From Mycolicibacterium sp. CH28 (lineage in GTDB: Bacteria; Actinomycetota; Actinomycetes; Mycobacteriales; Mycobacteriaceae): a stretch of 64,000 bases of DNA. The notes below the pieces were generated by a model. It ran no database searches. It saw only the letters and a program-made list of their open reading frames with translations, and was not told the DNA's origin. Every line of letters begins with the position of its first letter. The first letter of the stretch is position 1. The position numbers and the translations under genes were made by a program. Location of the stretch: positions 622,498 to 686,497 of the forward strand of contig NZ_SRLQ01000001.1 in NCBI RefSeq assembly GCF_004745805.1, given 5' to 3'. Below are positions 1 to 8,824 of this stretch, one piece after another.

Positions 1-89
1 AGTCGGCCCCGATCGTCGAACCCATTCTCGATGCGGACGCCTTGTCCGCCGAGCTGTCCCACGCTCTGAACGGATACCTCGCGCCATGA
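1..89 (+). CDS. C-terminal end of an upstream gene (5' truncated by window)
   Basis: Only the last 28 codons are present, read in the frame that stops with TGA at 87-89. The stop overlaps the ATG of glpD (ATGA), which implies translational coupling. The tail ends in a short helix-like stretch (LSHALNGYL). In M. tuberculosis the gene before glpD1 encodes a TetR-type regulator, and the tail could belong to such a protein, but this is synteny only and the fragment is too short to identify. Confidence 0.5.
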   Translation, partial: SAPIVEPILDADALSAELSHALNGYLAP

Positions 90-1624
90 GTGACCTCACC
101 GCCCTCAACGCCGCCCGCCGTAGCGCAGACCTGACCGATCTGGGCGTCGACAGCCGCGTCGACGTCGTCGTCATCGGCGGCGGAATCACTGGAACCGGTA
201 TCGCCCTGGACGCCGCCAGCCGTGGTCTGTCCGTACTGCTGGTCGAAAAGCACGACCTGGCTTTCGGCACCAGTCGCTGGAGTTCCAAGCTGGTACACGG
301 CGGGCTACGCTACCTGGCCACCGGCAATGTGGGCATCGCACGGCGCAGCGCGGTCGAGCGCGGCATCCTGATGACTCGCACCGCTCCGCATCTTGTGCAT
401 GCCATGCCGCAGCTGGTTCCGCTGCTGCCGTCGATGGGCCGTGGGCAACGTGCGCTGGTGAGAACGGGTTTCGTGGCCGGTGACGTGCTGCGGGTGCTGG
501 CCGGAACCAGATCGACGGTTCTTCCGCGTTCCCGGCGCATCGACTCCGCACAGGCGGTCGCGATGGTGCCGACCGTCCGTCGCGACGGCCTCGACGGCGG
601 GCTGCTGGCCTACGACGGCCAACTCATCGACGACGCCAGGCTGGTGGTTGCCGTGGCCCGTACCGCCGCCCAGCATGGCGCCCGGATCCTGACCCGGGTT
701 TCCGCGGTGGAGGCCACTGGCAGCTCGGTGCGCCTTGTCGACGAACTCACTGGGGAATCACTGACGGTGACCGCGCGGGCGGTGATCAACGCGACGGGCG
801 TGTGGGCCGGGGAGGTCGACTCCTCGATCAAGCTGCGCCCAAGCCGCGGAACACACCTCGTGTTCGATGCGGCGGCATTCGGCAATCCGACTGCCGCGCT
901 GACGATTCCGATCCCGGGGGAGATCAATCGCTTCGTCTTCGCCATGCCGGAACAGCTCGGCCGGGTCTACCTCGGCCTGACCGACGAGGATGCGCCCGGC
1001 CCGATTCCCGATGTGCCCGAGCCGACCCCGGCCGAGATCAGCTTCCTGCTCGACACCGTCAATACCGCGCTGGGCACCGCGCTGGGCACTGAGGATGTCC
1101 GGGGTGCGTACGCGGGTCTACGACCGCTGATCGACACAGGAACGGGCAGGACATCGGACCTGTCCCGCGAACACGCGGTGATCGAGTCGGATTCCGGAGT
1201 ATTCAGCATCGTCGGCGGCAAGCTCACCGAGTACCGCTACATGGCCGAGGATGCCCTCGACCGGGCACTGGCGGCCCGGTCGATCACGGCTCAGCCGTGC
1301 CGGACCCGCAACCTGCCCCTGGTCGGCGCTGCTGCCAATCCCGTTGCCACCCTTCGCACTACCAGTGAGCTTCCCGGGTCGCTGGTGGCACGGTACGGCG
1401 CCGAATCACCCAACGTCATCGCATCGGCCCGGTGCCACCGACCGACGGACCCGGTGGCTGACGGGATCGACGTCACCCGCGCCGAGTTCGAGTTCGCCGT
1501 CACCCACGAGGGTGCGCTGACGGTCCAGGACATCCTGGACCGCCGTACCCGTATCGGTTTGGTGGATGCCGATCGGGAGCTGGCTGTGGGCGTTGCCGAG
1601 GAACTGCTCGCCGCCACGCGTTAA
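86..1624 (+). CDS. glpD: Glycerol-3-phosphate dehydrogenase (FAD-dependent)
   Basis: This 512-residue protein oxidises sn-glycerol 3-phosphate to dihydroxyacetone phosphate, passing electrons through FAD to the quinone pool at the membrane. The N-terminal dinucleotide-binding motif GGGITGTG (about residues 31-38) is followed by the acidic ribose-binding residue in LLVEKHD. The GlpD signature GTSRWSSKLVHGGLRYL follows at about residues 61-77. A C-terminal helical domain matches the DAO_C region. Length fits the bacterial family. Synteny (next to the FAS-II cluster) suggests the glpD1 (Rv2249c) orthologue. The start overlaps the stop of the upstream gene by 4 nt, so the two are probably one operon. 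Confidence 0.93.
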   Translation: MSDLTALNAARRSADLTDLGVDSRVDVVVIGGGITGTGIALDAASRGLSVLLVEKHDLAFGTSRWSSKLVHGGLRYLATGNVGIARRSAVERGILMTRTAPHLVHAMPQLVPLLPSMGRGQRALVRTGFVAGDVLRVLAGTRSTVLPRSRRIDSAQAVAMVPTVRRDGLDGGLLAYDGQLIDDARLVVAVARTAAQHGARILTRVSAVEATGSSVRLVDELTGESLTVTARAVINATGVWAGEVDSSIKLRPSRGTHLVFDAAAFGNPTAALTIPIPGEINRFVFAMPEQLGRVYLGLTDEDAPGPIPDVPEPTPAEISFLLDTVNTALGTALGTEDVRGAYAGLRPLIDTGTGRTSDLSREHAVIESDSGVFSIVGGKLTEYRYMAEDALDRALAARSITAQPCRTRNLPLVGAAANPVATLRTTSELPGSLVARYGAESPNVIASARCHRPTDPVADGIDVTRAEFEFAVTHEGALTVQDILDRRTRIGLVDADRELAVGVAEELLAATR

Positions 1625-1696
1625 AGATGTGGCGGCGTATCTGGGGGTCCGCTGTGGATGGTGTCGATAGTGGGCACTTGGTGCGACTATGCCCTG

Positions 1697-2176
1697 ATGT
1701 CGAAGATCTATGAGTACGTACGCCATCCACGCGCAGACGAGCTGCGTGCGGGCCGACCGGTCAAGACCCGCGACAGCCGCCGGCTGAACCACCCGAACTT
1801 CCTGGTCCGCTTCAACGCGAGATTCGGATTGCTGATCACCGTCACCGTCGGCACCATGTGGACCGCCTACGTGTTCAGCGCACTGGCATTGTTCGCCCTG
1901 CCCGACGCGATCAAGCAGGGTACCTACTACGTCATCGTGTGGCTGTCGAGCAGCTTCTTGCAGCTAGTCCTATTGCCGATCATCATCGTCGGCCAGAACA
2001 TCCAGGCCAAGTCGGCCGACAAGCGGTCGGAGGAGACCTACAAGGACGCCGAAGCAGTGCTGAAGGAGGCCGAGAAGATTCAGCAACACCTGCTGGCCCA
2101 GGACGAGGTCATCGCGGGGATACTTCGCCAACTTCAGGGCACAACACCTCCCGACGCGGAGACCAGGTCGCGTTGA
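1697..2176 (+). CDS. Small membrane protein with cytoplasmic coiled-coil tail
   Basis: I do not recognise a named family beyond uncharacterised actinobacterial membrane proteins. The 159-residue product has a basic N-terminus and two hydrophobic segments (about residues 43-66 and 75-98). An acidic, heptad-like tail rich in Lys, Glu and Ala (about 105-150) probably forms a coiled coil. ATG at 1697 is preferred because MSKIYEYV is a normal N-terminus. An in-frame GTG at 1658 would add 13 residues with no visible ribosome binding site. It follows glpD by 72 nt and converges on the aldo/keto reductase gene with a 10-nt gap. Confidence 0.7.
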   Translation: MSKIYEYVRHPRADELRAGRPVKTRDSRRLNHPNFLVRFNARFGLLITVTVGTMWTAYVFSALALFALPDAIKQGTYYVIVWLSSSFLQLVLLPIIIVGQNIQAKSADKRSEETYKDAEAVLKEAEKIQQHLLAQDEVIAGILRQLQGTTPPDAETRSR

Positions 2177-2186
2177 GGGGCCCGGT

Positions 2187-3269
2187 TCAGTATCGGATAT
2201 CGCTCTGCAGCAGCGGGGGATAGACCGTCGACGGCTCACCGTCCACGGTGGTGCCGGCGAATTGCAGCATCGAGCGGGTCGTCCCGTTCACATCGGCCGG
2301 GTAGTTCAGCGTCGGCGCCGAGACCTCGTCGAGCCGACGGAGCTGCTCGGGAGTCGGGACGACGTCGACCGCGGCCAGGTTGTCCTCGAGGTGGGCCATC
2401 CGGCGCGCCCCCAGAATCGGCACGACCGTGCCCTCCCGGGCCCGCAGCCAGGCCAGCGCGACCGCGGCCGGTGTGGTGTCGAGCTCGTCGGCGACGGTGG
2501 TGACCGCATCGATGACCGCGAATTCGTGCTCGCTGGGGCCGCCGACGTAGCTGGCGCGGACCGAATCGTCAACGGTGGCACCGCGGCGGTACTTCCCGGA
2601 CAGGAATCCGTTCTTCAGCGGGCTCCACGGCACCAGTGCCATGCCCTGGTCGAGCGCGAGCGGCGCCAATTCACCCTCGACGGTGCGGGCCAGCAGCGAG
2701 TACTCCACCTGCAGTGCGACCAGCGGTGTCCAGCCGCGCAGTACCGCCATGGTCTGGGCCTGGGCGGTCACCCATCCCGGGGTGTTGGAGAAGCCGATGT
2801 AGCGAATGGTGCCGGCGCGAACCAGATCGTCGAGGGTGCGCAGGGTCTCCTCGATGGGGGTGTTGCGATCCCAGTTGTGCAGCCAGTAGACGTCGAGGTA
2901 ATCGGTTTGCAGCCGGCGCAACGTTTCTCGCAGCTGGGCGAGGACCGCGGTGCGGCCCGCGCCGCCGCCGTTGGGATCACCGGGGTGAAGGTTGGCAAAG
3001 AACTTGGAGGCCAGCACGACCCGGTCGCGGCGGCCGGGGCGTGCGCCGAACCAGTCGCCAAGGATCTTCTCCGAATGGCCATTGGTATAGAAGTTGGCGG
3101 TGTCGATGAAATTGCCGCCGCGGTCCAGGTAGGCGGCGAGTATCCGCTCGGACTCCTCGACGCTGGACCCGGCGCCGCCCGCGTCTTCGCCGAACGTCAT
3201 CGCGCCGAGGGCGAACGGGCTGACTCGCAGGCCCGAGCGGCCCAGGGTGACGTAGTGATCGAGTGGCAT
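2187..3269 (-). CDS. Aldo/keto reductase
   Basis: A 360-residue NADPH-dependent aldo/keto reductase of the YajO/Tas-like type. Visible features are the N-terminal LGRSGLRVSPFALGAMTFG signature, the catalytic Asp in FIDTANFY, the Lys in LASKFF, the His in YWLHNWD, and the cofactor-binding end of the barrel (PILGARRMAHLEDNL). The start at 3269 is set by a strong AAGGAG seven bases upstream. It is divergent from the AraC-type regulator at 3387, so that regulator is the obvious candidate to control it. The substrate cannot be told from sequence. Confidence 0.88.
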   Translation of the reverse strand: MPLDHYVTLGRSGLRVSPFALGAMTFGEDAGGAGSSVEESERILAAYLDRGGNFIDTANFYTNGHSEKILGDWFGARPGRRDRVVLASKFFANLHPGDPNGGGAGRTAVLAQLRETLRRLQTDYLDVYWLHNWDRNTPIEETLRTLDDLVRAGTIRYIGFSNTPGWVTAQAQTMAVLRGWTPLVALQVEYSLLARTVEGELAPLALDQGMALVPWSPLKNGFLSGKYRRGATVDDSVRASYVGGPSEHEFAVIDAVTTVADELDTTPAAVALAWLRAREGTVVPILGARRMAHLEDNLAAVDVVPTPEQLRRLDEVSAPTLNYPADVNGTTRSMLQFAGTTVDGEPSTVYPPLLQSDIRY

Positions 3270-3386
3270 GAATCGCTCCTTGCTTGGTGGTTGTGACATA
3301 TCCATCAAAGATGAATGAGCAGTTCATAGGTAGACCGATGCGATCTACCTCTTGCATGATCCTCTCGACTTTGGTGAGATCTGGAT

Positions 3387-4304
3387 ATGGATGCCCGCGC
3401 GGGCCAGTTGGCCGAGATGCGCACGTTGATCGCCGCCCACGCCAAGGTTGATCTGCGGACCCCGATTGACGGGTTACTGCTGTCCGAGGTGAGGGCATCG
3501 GCAGCGCCGGACTACTCATTGACCGAACCGCTGGTCGTGGTGATGGCCCAGGGCGGCAAGCGCCTGCTACTCGGCGATGAGGTCTACACGTACCGCGCGG
3601 GGCAGTGCCTGGTGGTGACCGCCGATCTACCGGTCACTGGGCACTTCATCGACACGGGCGACGGATCGGTGTCGTTGGGGATGGCGCTGGTGCTGCGGCC
3701 CGCCGTCGTCGCCGAGTTGGTGTTGCAGGTCCCGGCCGCGCGCTGGGCCCGCGGCGTGGCAGCGCGTTCGGCGATGTCGACCGCCGACGCCGATATCGAG
3801 CTGCTCGATGCGGTGATCCGGCTGCTGCGCTTGCTCGAAAAGCCTTCGGATGCACCGATTCTGGCACCCCTGATCGAGCGCGAGATCATCTGGCGGCTGC
3901 TGACCGGGCCGCAGGGCGAGGCCGTGCGCCAGATCGGCTTGGCCGACAGCAATCTGTCCTATGTCAGCCGGGCCATCGGCTGGATCCGGGACAATTACGC
4001 CGAACCGATGCGCATTGAGGAGCTGGCCCAAGTGGCCGGGATGAGCCCATCGACATTCCACCGGCACTTCCGCGCGGTTACCGCCATGAGTCCCTTGCAG
4101 TTTCAGAAGCGCATTCGGCTGCAGGAGGCGCGCTCGATGCTCGTCACCTCGCCCAGTGACATCGCGGGTATTGGGCATTGTGTCGGCTATGAGAGCCCGT
4201 CCCAATTCACCCGCGAGTACCGTCGGCTGTTCGGTGCTCCGCCGGGACAGGACGCCATGCGCATCCGCGCCCACGCCGAAGGCCCACAACGCGCGGTGAT
4301 CTAG
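3387..4304 (+). CDS. AraC-family transcriptional regulator
   Basis: The 305-residue protein has an N-terminal AraC_N-type cupin-like domain (about residues 20-170) and two C-terminal helix-turn-helix motifs (about 195-295). The HTH region reads RIEELAQVAGMSPSTFHRHF, then a second AraC signature ending in GYESPSQFTREYRRLFG. This architecture is the YqhC type, whose members often activate adjacent aldehyde-reducing aldo/keto reductases. The divergent reductase 117 nt away fits that pattern. An inducer is not predictable. Confidence 0.88.
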   Translation: MDARAGQLAEMRTLIAAHAKVDLRTPIDGLLLSEVRASAAPDYSLTEPLVVVMAQGGKRLLLGDEVYTYRAGQCLVVTADLPVTGHFIDTGDGSVSLGMALVLRPAVVAELVLQVPAARWARGVAARSAMSTADADIELLDAVIRLLRLLEKPSDAPILAPLIEREIIWRLLTGPQGEAVRQIGLADSNLSYVSRAIGWIRDNYAEPMRIEELAQVAGMSPSTFHRHFRAVTAMSPLQFQKRIRLQEARSMLVTSPSDIAGIGHCVGYESPSQFTREYRRLFGAPPGQDAMRIRAHAEGPQRAVI

Positions 4305-4349
4305 CCAGCCAACCCAGCGCCGAGATCGACGAAATGGCGCAGCCCACTC

Positions 4350-4389
4350 GCATTTTCCCGCCCAAACACCGGTTTGGGCGGGAAAATGC
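4350..4389. terminator. Perfect 18-bp inverted repeat, bidirectional terminator
   Basis: Arms at 4350-4367 and 4372-4389 are perfectly complementary with a 4-nt loop. The arms begin GCATTTTCCCGCCC and hold an A/T run at the base, so either strand gives a GC-rich hairpin followed by a short U-rich stretch. It lies in the 90-nt gap between the converging araC-type gene and accD6, only 5 nt after the accD6 stop codon, which suits a shared terminator. Confidence 0.75.
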
Positions 4390-4394
4390 AATGG

Positions 4395-5816
4395 CTACAG
4401 CGGGATGTTCTTATGCCGCCCACGCCGGGCCGGGGCCTCGGCGAGCGCTTGCGTCAGCTTGCTGCGGGTGTGCGCGGGGTCGATCTTCTCGTCCACCACG
4501 CCGAGCTCGATGGCGCTATCCACGCCGCCGGCAATCCGCTCGTGCTCGTTGGCGAGTTCCTCGTGCAGCGCGTCGCGCTCGTGATCTGCGGCAGCTGCCA
4601 GCTTCTTCTTGTGCAGGATGCCCACGGCGGCCTTGGCGCCCATCACCGCGACCTCGGCATCCGGCCAGGCGAACACCTTGGTGGCGCCCAGCGAGCGCGA
4701 GTTCATCGCAATGTAGGCCCCGCCGTAGATCTTTCGCGTCACCAACGTGACCCGCGGAACGCTGGCCTCGCCGAAGGCATGCAGCAGCTTGGCGCCACGG
4801 CGTACCACGCCGCCCCATTCCTGGTCCACGCCGGGCAGGTAGCCGGGAACATCGACGACAACCACCAGCGGGATTCCGAACGCGTCGCACAGCCGCACGA
4901 AACGCGCTGCCTTCTCGGCGCTTTCAGAGTTCAGGCAGCCACCAAGGCGCAGGGGATTGTTGGCGATCACGCCGACGGTGCGTCCGGACAACCGGCCCAG
5001 CCCGACGACGATCGAGGGTGCCCATTTGCCCTGGAACTCCTCGAAGGGCGTGTCGGCATCCAACAGCGCCTCCACCAGCGGATGCACATCGTAGGCCCGC
5101 CGCGGTGACTCCGGGAGTAGCGCGTGCAGGTCGGTGTCGCCGGCTTCGGCCTTGCTGCGGTCGAAATGACCCTGCTGGGAGAACAATCCGACGAATCGGC
5201 GGCCACGTGCGTAGGCATCCAGCTCGTCGTTGGCGACGACGTGGCACACACCGGACTTCTTGTGGTGTGTGTCGGGGCCGCCGAGCGAGGCCATGTCGAC
5301 GTCCTCGCCGGTCACGCTGCGAACCACGTCGGGACCGGTCACGAAGACGCGGCCCTCGGCGGCCATGATGACGATGTCGGTGAGCGCGGGGCCGTAGGCG
5401 GCGCCGCCGGCGGCGAAGCCGACCACGATCGAGATCTGCGGGATGTAGCCCGAGGCGCGGATCATGGCCTCGAAGACCAAGCCCACGGCATGCAGAGCGC
5501 GCACGCCTTCGGCGAGTCGGGCGCCGCCGGAGTGCCAGATGCCCACGATGGGGCTCTGTTCCTCGATGGCGGTGTCGTAGGCATTCACGATGTGCTGGCA
5601 GCCGTCCACACCCATCGCGCCGCCCATGACGGTGCCGTCGGTGCAGAAGGCAATGGTCCGCACACCGTTGACGGTGCCGGCCGCGGCCAGCACGCCCGAG
5701 CGGTCACGCTCGTGCAGCAGCTCGACGCTGCCGTCGTCGAAGAATGTGCGGAGCCGCAGCATAGGGTCTCGAGGGTCGAGCGATTCGCCGACGGCCTGAG
5801 GAGCCATGATCGTCAT
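4395..5816 (-). CDS. accD6: Acetyl-/propionyl-CoA carboxylase beta subunit AccD6
   Basis: A 473-residue carboxyltransferase subunit that makes malonyl-CoA for FAS-II mycolic acid elongation, together with a biotinylated AccA subunit encoded elsewhere. The crotonase-fold carboxyltransferase N- and C-domains are visible, with oxyanion-hole glycines in HSGGARLAEG and GGAAYGP in the first half and YGGAYIAMNSR in the second. The length matches M. tuberculosis AccD6. It is the last gene of the FAS-II operon, 52 nt after kasB, and has an AGGAGG ribosome binding site before its ATG. A perfect hairpin follows the stop. Confidence 0.95.
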   Translation of the reverse strand: MTIMAPQAVGESLDPRDPMLRLRTFFDDGSVELLHERDRSGVLAAAGTVNGVRTIAFCTDGTVMGGAMGVDGCQHIVNAYDTAIEEQSPIVGIWHSGGARLAEGVRALHAVGLVFEAMIRASGYIPQISIVVGFAAGGAAYGPALTDIVIMAAEGRVFVTGPDVVRSVTGEDVDMASLGGPDTHHKKSGVCHVVANDELDAYARGRRFVGLFSQQGHFDRSKAEAGDTDLHALLPESPRRAYDVHPLVEALLDADTPFEEFQGKWAPSIVVGLGRLSGRTVGVIANNPLRLGGCLNSESAEKAARFVRLCDAFGIPLVVVVDVPGYLPGVDQEWGGVVRRGAKLLHAFGEASVPRVTLVTRKIYGGAYIAMNSRSLGATKVFAWPDAEVAVMGAKAAVGILHKKKLAAAADHERDALHEELANEHERIAGGVDSAIELGVVDEKIDPAHTRSKLTQALAEAPARRGRHKNIPL

Positions 5817-5868
5817 CTAAACCTCCTGTTGCGCGCGGATGTCGGTCAGCGCTTCGGTGTGCCTGTTT

Positions 5869-7131
5869 TCAGTACTTACCGAAAGCGATCGCGACGTTGT
5901 GACCACCGAATCCGAACGAGTTGTTGATCGCGTACTGGTAGTTGCCTGGCCGGGGTTCTCCGGCCACCACGTCCAGATCGATCTCCGGATCGAGGTTGCG
6001 CAGATTTAGCGTGGGCGGCACGACGCCGTCCCGCAGCGCCAGCACGGTGAGGATCGACTCCACCGCGCCGACGGCACCCACCGAGTGGCCCAGCGCCGAT
6101 TTGGGCGCGTAGATCGCTGGCTGGTGGTTGCCGAGCGCATTGTTGATCGCCTTACCCTCCGCGACGTCACCCACCTGGGTGCCCGTCGCATGAGCATTGA
6201 TGTGGTCGATATCGGTGGGCTGCAGACCCGCGAGCTGGATCGCCCGGGTGATTGCGTGACCCGCCTGTTCACCGTTGGGGTCGGGCGCCACGATGTGGTA
6301 CCCGTCCGAGGTGACCGCCGCCCCCATGATCCGCGCGAGGATGTTAGCCCCGCGGGCCTTGGCGTGCTCCTCGGTTTCGATGACCAGTAGCGCGCCACCC
6401 TCCCCGAAGACGAAACCGTTTCGATCCCTGTCGAAGGGCCGGCATGCGCCCGCCGGATCGTCGTTGGTGGTGGAGAGCACGATGCGCATCTGGGCGAAGC
6501 CGGCGATCGGCACCGCCTCGATCTTGGTTTCGACGCCGCCGCACACTGCGATATCGGCTTCGCCGAGCACGATCTGACGCCAAGCCTGGGCGATGCCCTC
6601 CGAGCCAGATGCACAAGCCGAGACCGGGGTGATTACCCCGGCCTTCGCCTTGAGCTCCAACCCGACCGCCGCGGCCGGTCCATTGGGCATGTATTTCTGC
6701 ACGACCAGTGGTGAAACGGCCCGCAGTCCCTTGGTCCGCATGTCGTCGTATGCGAACAGCATTTCCTCGGTGGATCCCATGCCGGTGCCGATCGACACCA
6801 TCAACCGTCGGGTATCGATGTCCGGGGAACCGGCGTTCTGCCAGACCCGCCGGCCGAGCACGGTTGACATCTTCTGCAGGTATGACAGCCGTCGGAGCTC
6901 GACGCGTGTCAACTCGCTCTCGAAGTCCTCCAGCAGGTGTCCACCGATGCGTACGGGGAGGTCGTACTGCTCGACGAACGGGTCTTCCAGCTTGCGAATC
7001 CCGCTCTGACCGTCGAGCAAGTTCTTCCAGGTGTTCTCGGCATCAACTGCCAGGGCTGTCGTCATCGCGATGCCGGTGACGACCACGTTGGGGAAGCCGT
7101 TCCCCGTTGACAATCGTGTCAACCCTGCCAT
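5869..7131 (-). CDS. kasB: 3-oxoacyl-ACP synthase KasB
   Basis: The second FAS-II condensing enzyme (420 residues from the chosen start) completes meromycolate chains to full length. The Cys-His-His triad is visible: Cys in [10 protein letters not shown], His in NAHATGT and His in [10 protein letters not shown]. The end [14 protein letters not shown] is typical. The start at 7131 is chosen because AGGGAG lies just upstream and the protein then begins [18 protein letters not shown], aligning with the known enzyme. An upstream in-frame start at 7269 would overlap kasA by about 100 nt. kasB lies 34 nt after kasA and the two are clear tandem paralogues. Confidence 0.95.
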   Translation of the reverse strand: MAGLTRLSTGNGFPNVVVTGIAMTTALAVDAENTWKNLLDGQSGIRKLEDPFVEQYDLPVRIGGHLLEDFESELTRVELRRLSYLQKMSTVLGRRVWQNAGSPDIDTRRLMVSIGTGMGSTEEMLFAYDDMRTKGLRAVSPLVVQKYMPNGPAAAVGLELKAKAGVITPVSACASGSEGIAQAWRQIVLGEADIAVCGGVETKIEAVPIAGFAQMRIVLSTTNDDPAGACRPFDRDRNGFVFGEGGALLVIETEEHAKARGANILARIMGAAVTSDGYHIVAPDPNGEQAGHAITRAIQLAGLQPTDIDHINAHATGTQVGDVAEGKAINNALGNHQPAIYAPKSALGHSVGAVGAVESILTVLALRDGVVPPTLNLRNLDPEIDLDVVAGEPRPGNYQYAINNSFGFGGHNVAIAFGKY

Positions 7132-7165
7132 TGCTCCCTGCTCGTCCTTTTCCCCCGGATCGGTG

Positions 7166-8416
7166 TCAGTAACGCCCGAAGGCGAGTGCCACGTTGTGCC
7201 CTCCGAATCCGAACGAGTTGTTGATCGCGTACTGGTAGTCGCCGTAGCGGGGTTCGCCCGCGACGACATCCAGGCCGATCTCCGGATCCGGTGTCTCGTA
7301 ATTCAGTGTCGGCGGGATGACGCCGTCGCGCAGGGCCAGCACCGTGAGGATCGACTCCAACGCACCGACCGCACCGATCGAGTGGCCCAGCGCCGACTTC
7401 GGCGCGTACACCGCGGCGTGCTCCACACCGGCAACCCGGATGGCATTGGCCTCGGCGATGTCACCGATCGAGGTGGACGTGGCATGAGCATTGACGTGGT
7501 CGATGTCCTTGGGGGACAAGCCCGCCGTCTCAATCGCCCGCTTGATCGCAGCGCCGGCGCGCAGGCCGTCGGATGCCGGAGCCACCATGTGGAAGGCGTC
7601 GGAGGTGATGCCCGCACCGAGCAACCGGGCCAGCGGCTTGGCGCCGCGGGCCAGGGCGTGCTCCTCGGTCTCGATGATCATCATCGCGCCGGCTTCGCCG
7701 AACACGAACCCGTCGCGATCCTTGTCGAACGGGCGGGATGCCCGCTCGGGCTCGTCGTTGCGGGTCGACATCGCGCGCATCATCGAGAACGCCGCGATCG
7801 GCAGCGCCTCGATACCGCCTTCGACGCCGCCACACACGGCGAAATCAGCGTCACCCATGACGATCTGACGCCAGGCGTGGGCAATGGCCTCCGAACCCGA
7901 AGAACAGGCCGACACCGGGGTGATGACCCCGGCGCGGGCCCCGAGCTCCAAGCCGACGACCGCGGCGGCACCGTTGGGCATGATCATCTGAACGGCGAGC
8001 GGCGACACCTTGCGGGGGCCGCCCTCGTTCATCAGGTCATAGGTCTCGACGATCTTCTCGCCGCCACCCAGGCCCGTGCCGATGACCACCGAGAAGCGGT
8101 CCGGGTCAACCTCGGGGGCACCCGCGTTCTCCCAGAGCTTCATGCCGACGAACTTCGCCATCCGCTGGACGTAGGACATCCGGCGGAAGTCGAGGCGACC
8201 CATGTGGTCATCGACGGGGTCGGCGAGATGGCCACCGATACGAACCGGCAGATCCCACTTGGTCACGAAGTCGTCCTCGAGAACGCGGATGCCGCTCTCG
8301 CCGGCCAGCAAGCCCTTCCACGTGCTCTCAATGTCGCCCGCAAGCGCGGTTGTCGCGGTGACAGCAGTCACCACGACGCTGGGGAAACCGCCGTTAGCAG
8401 TGGAAGGCCTGGTCAT
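7166..8416 (-). CDS. kasA: 3-oxoacyl-ACP synthase KasA
   Basis: The essential FAS-II beta-ketoacyl-ACP synthase, 416 residues, the same length as the M. tuberculosis enzyme. It condenses malonyl-AcpM with growing acyl-AcpM. The active-site Cys is in [11 protein letters not shown] (about 171), with His in HVNAHATST (about 311) and [10 protein letters not shown] (about 345), by comparison with the known protein. The variant HATST differs slightly from the usual HGTAT or HATGT pattern. Its ATG overlaps the acpM stop (ATGA), so it is translationally coupled to the carrier protein it uses. Confidence 0.96.
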   Translation of the reverse strand: MTRPSTANGGFPSVVVTAVTATTALAGDIESTWKGLLAGESGIRVLEDDFVTKWDLPVRIGGHLADPVDDHMGRLDFRRMSYVQRMAKFVGMKLWENAGAPEVDPDRFSVVIGTGLGGGEKIVETYDLMNEGGPRKVSPLAVQMIMPNGAAAVVGLELGARAGVITPVSACSSGSEAIAHAWRQIVMGDADFAVCGGVEGGIEALPIAAFSMMRAMSTRNDEPERASRPFDKDRDGFVFGEAGAMMIIETEEHALARGAKPLARLLGAGITSDAFHMVAPASDGLRAGAAIKRAIETAGLSPKDIDHVNAHATSTSIGDIAEANAIRVAGVEHAAVYAPKSALGHSIGAVGALESILTVLALRDGVIPPTLNYETPDPEIGLDVVAGEPRYGDYQYAINNSFGFGGHNVALAFGRY

Positions 8417-8709
8417 TCCGCTGCAAACTTCTCACGCAGGGCGGCGGCAGCCTCGGGGTTCTCTTCCTCGAGCTTCTGGATGTAGGAGACGACGTCACCG
8501 ACGGTGCGCAGACCGGCGAGATCTTCGTCGGGGATCTTCACGCCGTACTTGTCCTCGGTCTGCACGGCGATCTCCACCATCGACAGCGAGTCGATGTCCA
8601 GATCATCGACGAAGGACTTCTCCGGGGTGACCTCAGACGGCTCGATACCGGTGACCTCTTCGATGATCTCGGCGAGACCGGCGATGATTTCTTCCTGGCT
8701 GGCGGCCAC
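8413..8709 (-). CDS. acpM: Meromycolate extension acyl carrier protein AcpM
   Basis: A 98-residue acyl carrier protein that shuttles growing chains between FAS-II enzymes. The phosphopantetheine attachment Ser is Ser41 in [11 protein letters not shown]. It starts with GTG at 8709 behind an AGGGAG ribosome binding site. The C-terminus ends soon after [15 protein letters not shown], about 17 residues earlier than the 115-residue M. tuberculosis protein, which carries an extra tail. It sits between fabD and kasA. Confidence 0.96.
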   Translation of the reverse strand: MAASQEEIIAGLAEIIEEVTGIEPSEVTPEKSFVDDLDIDSLSMVEIAVQTEDKYGVKIPDEDLAGLRTVGDVVSYIQKLEEENPEAAAALREKFAAE

Positions 8710-8731
8710 AGTGTGGCTCCCTTCGTAATTG

Positions 8732-8770
8732 GTTGTGTTACTTCGGTACTTGATCTGTTGTGTTACTTCG
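8732..8770. repeat. 14-bp direct repeat in the fabD-acpM spacer
   Basis: The sequence GTTGTGTTACTTCG occurs at 8732-8745 and again, identically, at 8757-8770 (25-nt period). It lies in the 115-nt gap between fabD and acpM, which is unusually long for this otherwise tightly packed operon. It could be a binding site for a regulator of an internal acpM promoter or an RNA element; function unknown. Confidence 0.6.
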
Positions 8771-8824
8771 AAACGATGTTGTGAACGTGCTCTATGTGGT
8801 TGTTCTGGGCCGACGCCGGCTGGA

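Noticed and set aside
2262..3296. 344-codon plus-strand open frame opposite the aldo/keto reductase
   Set aside because: Antisense to a gene with intact catalytic motifs; no supporting feature.
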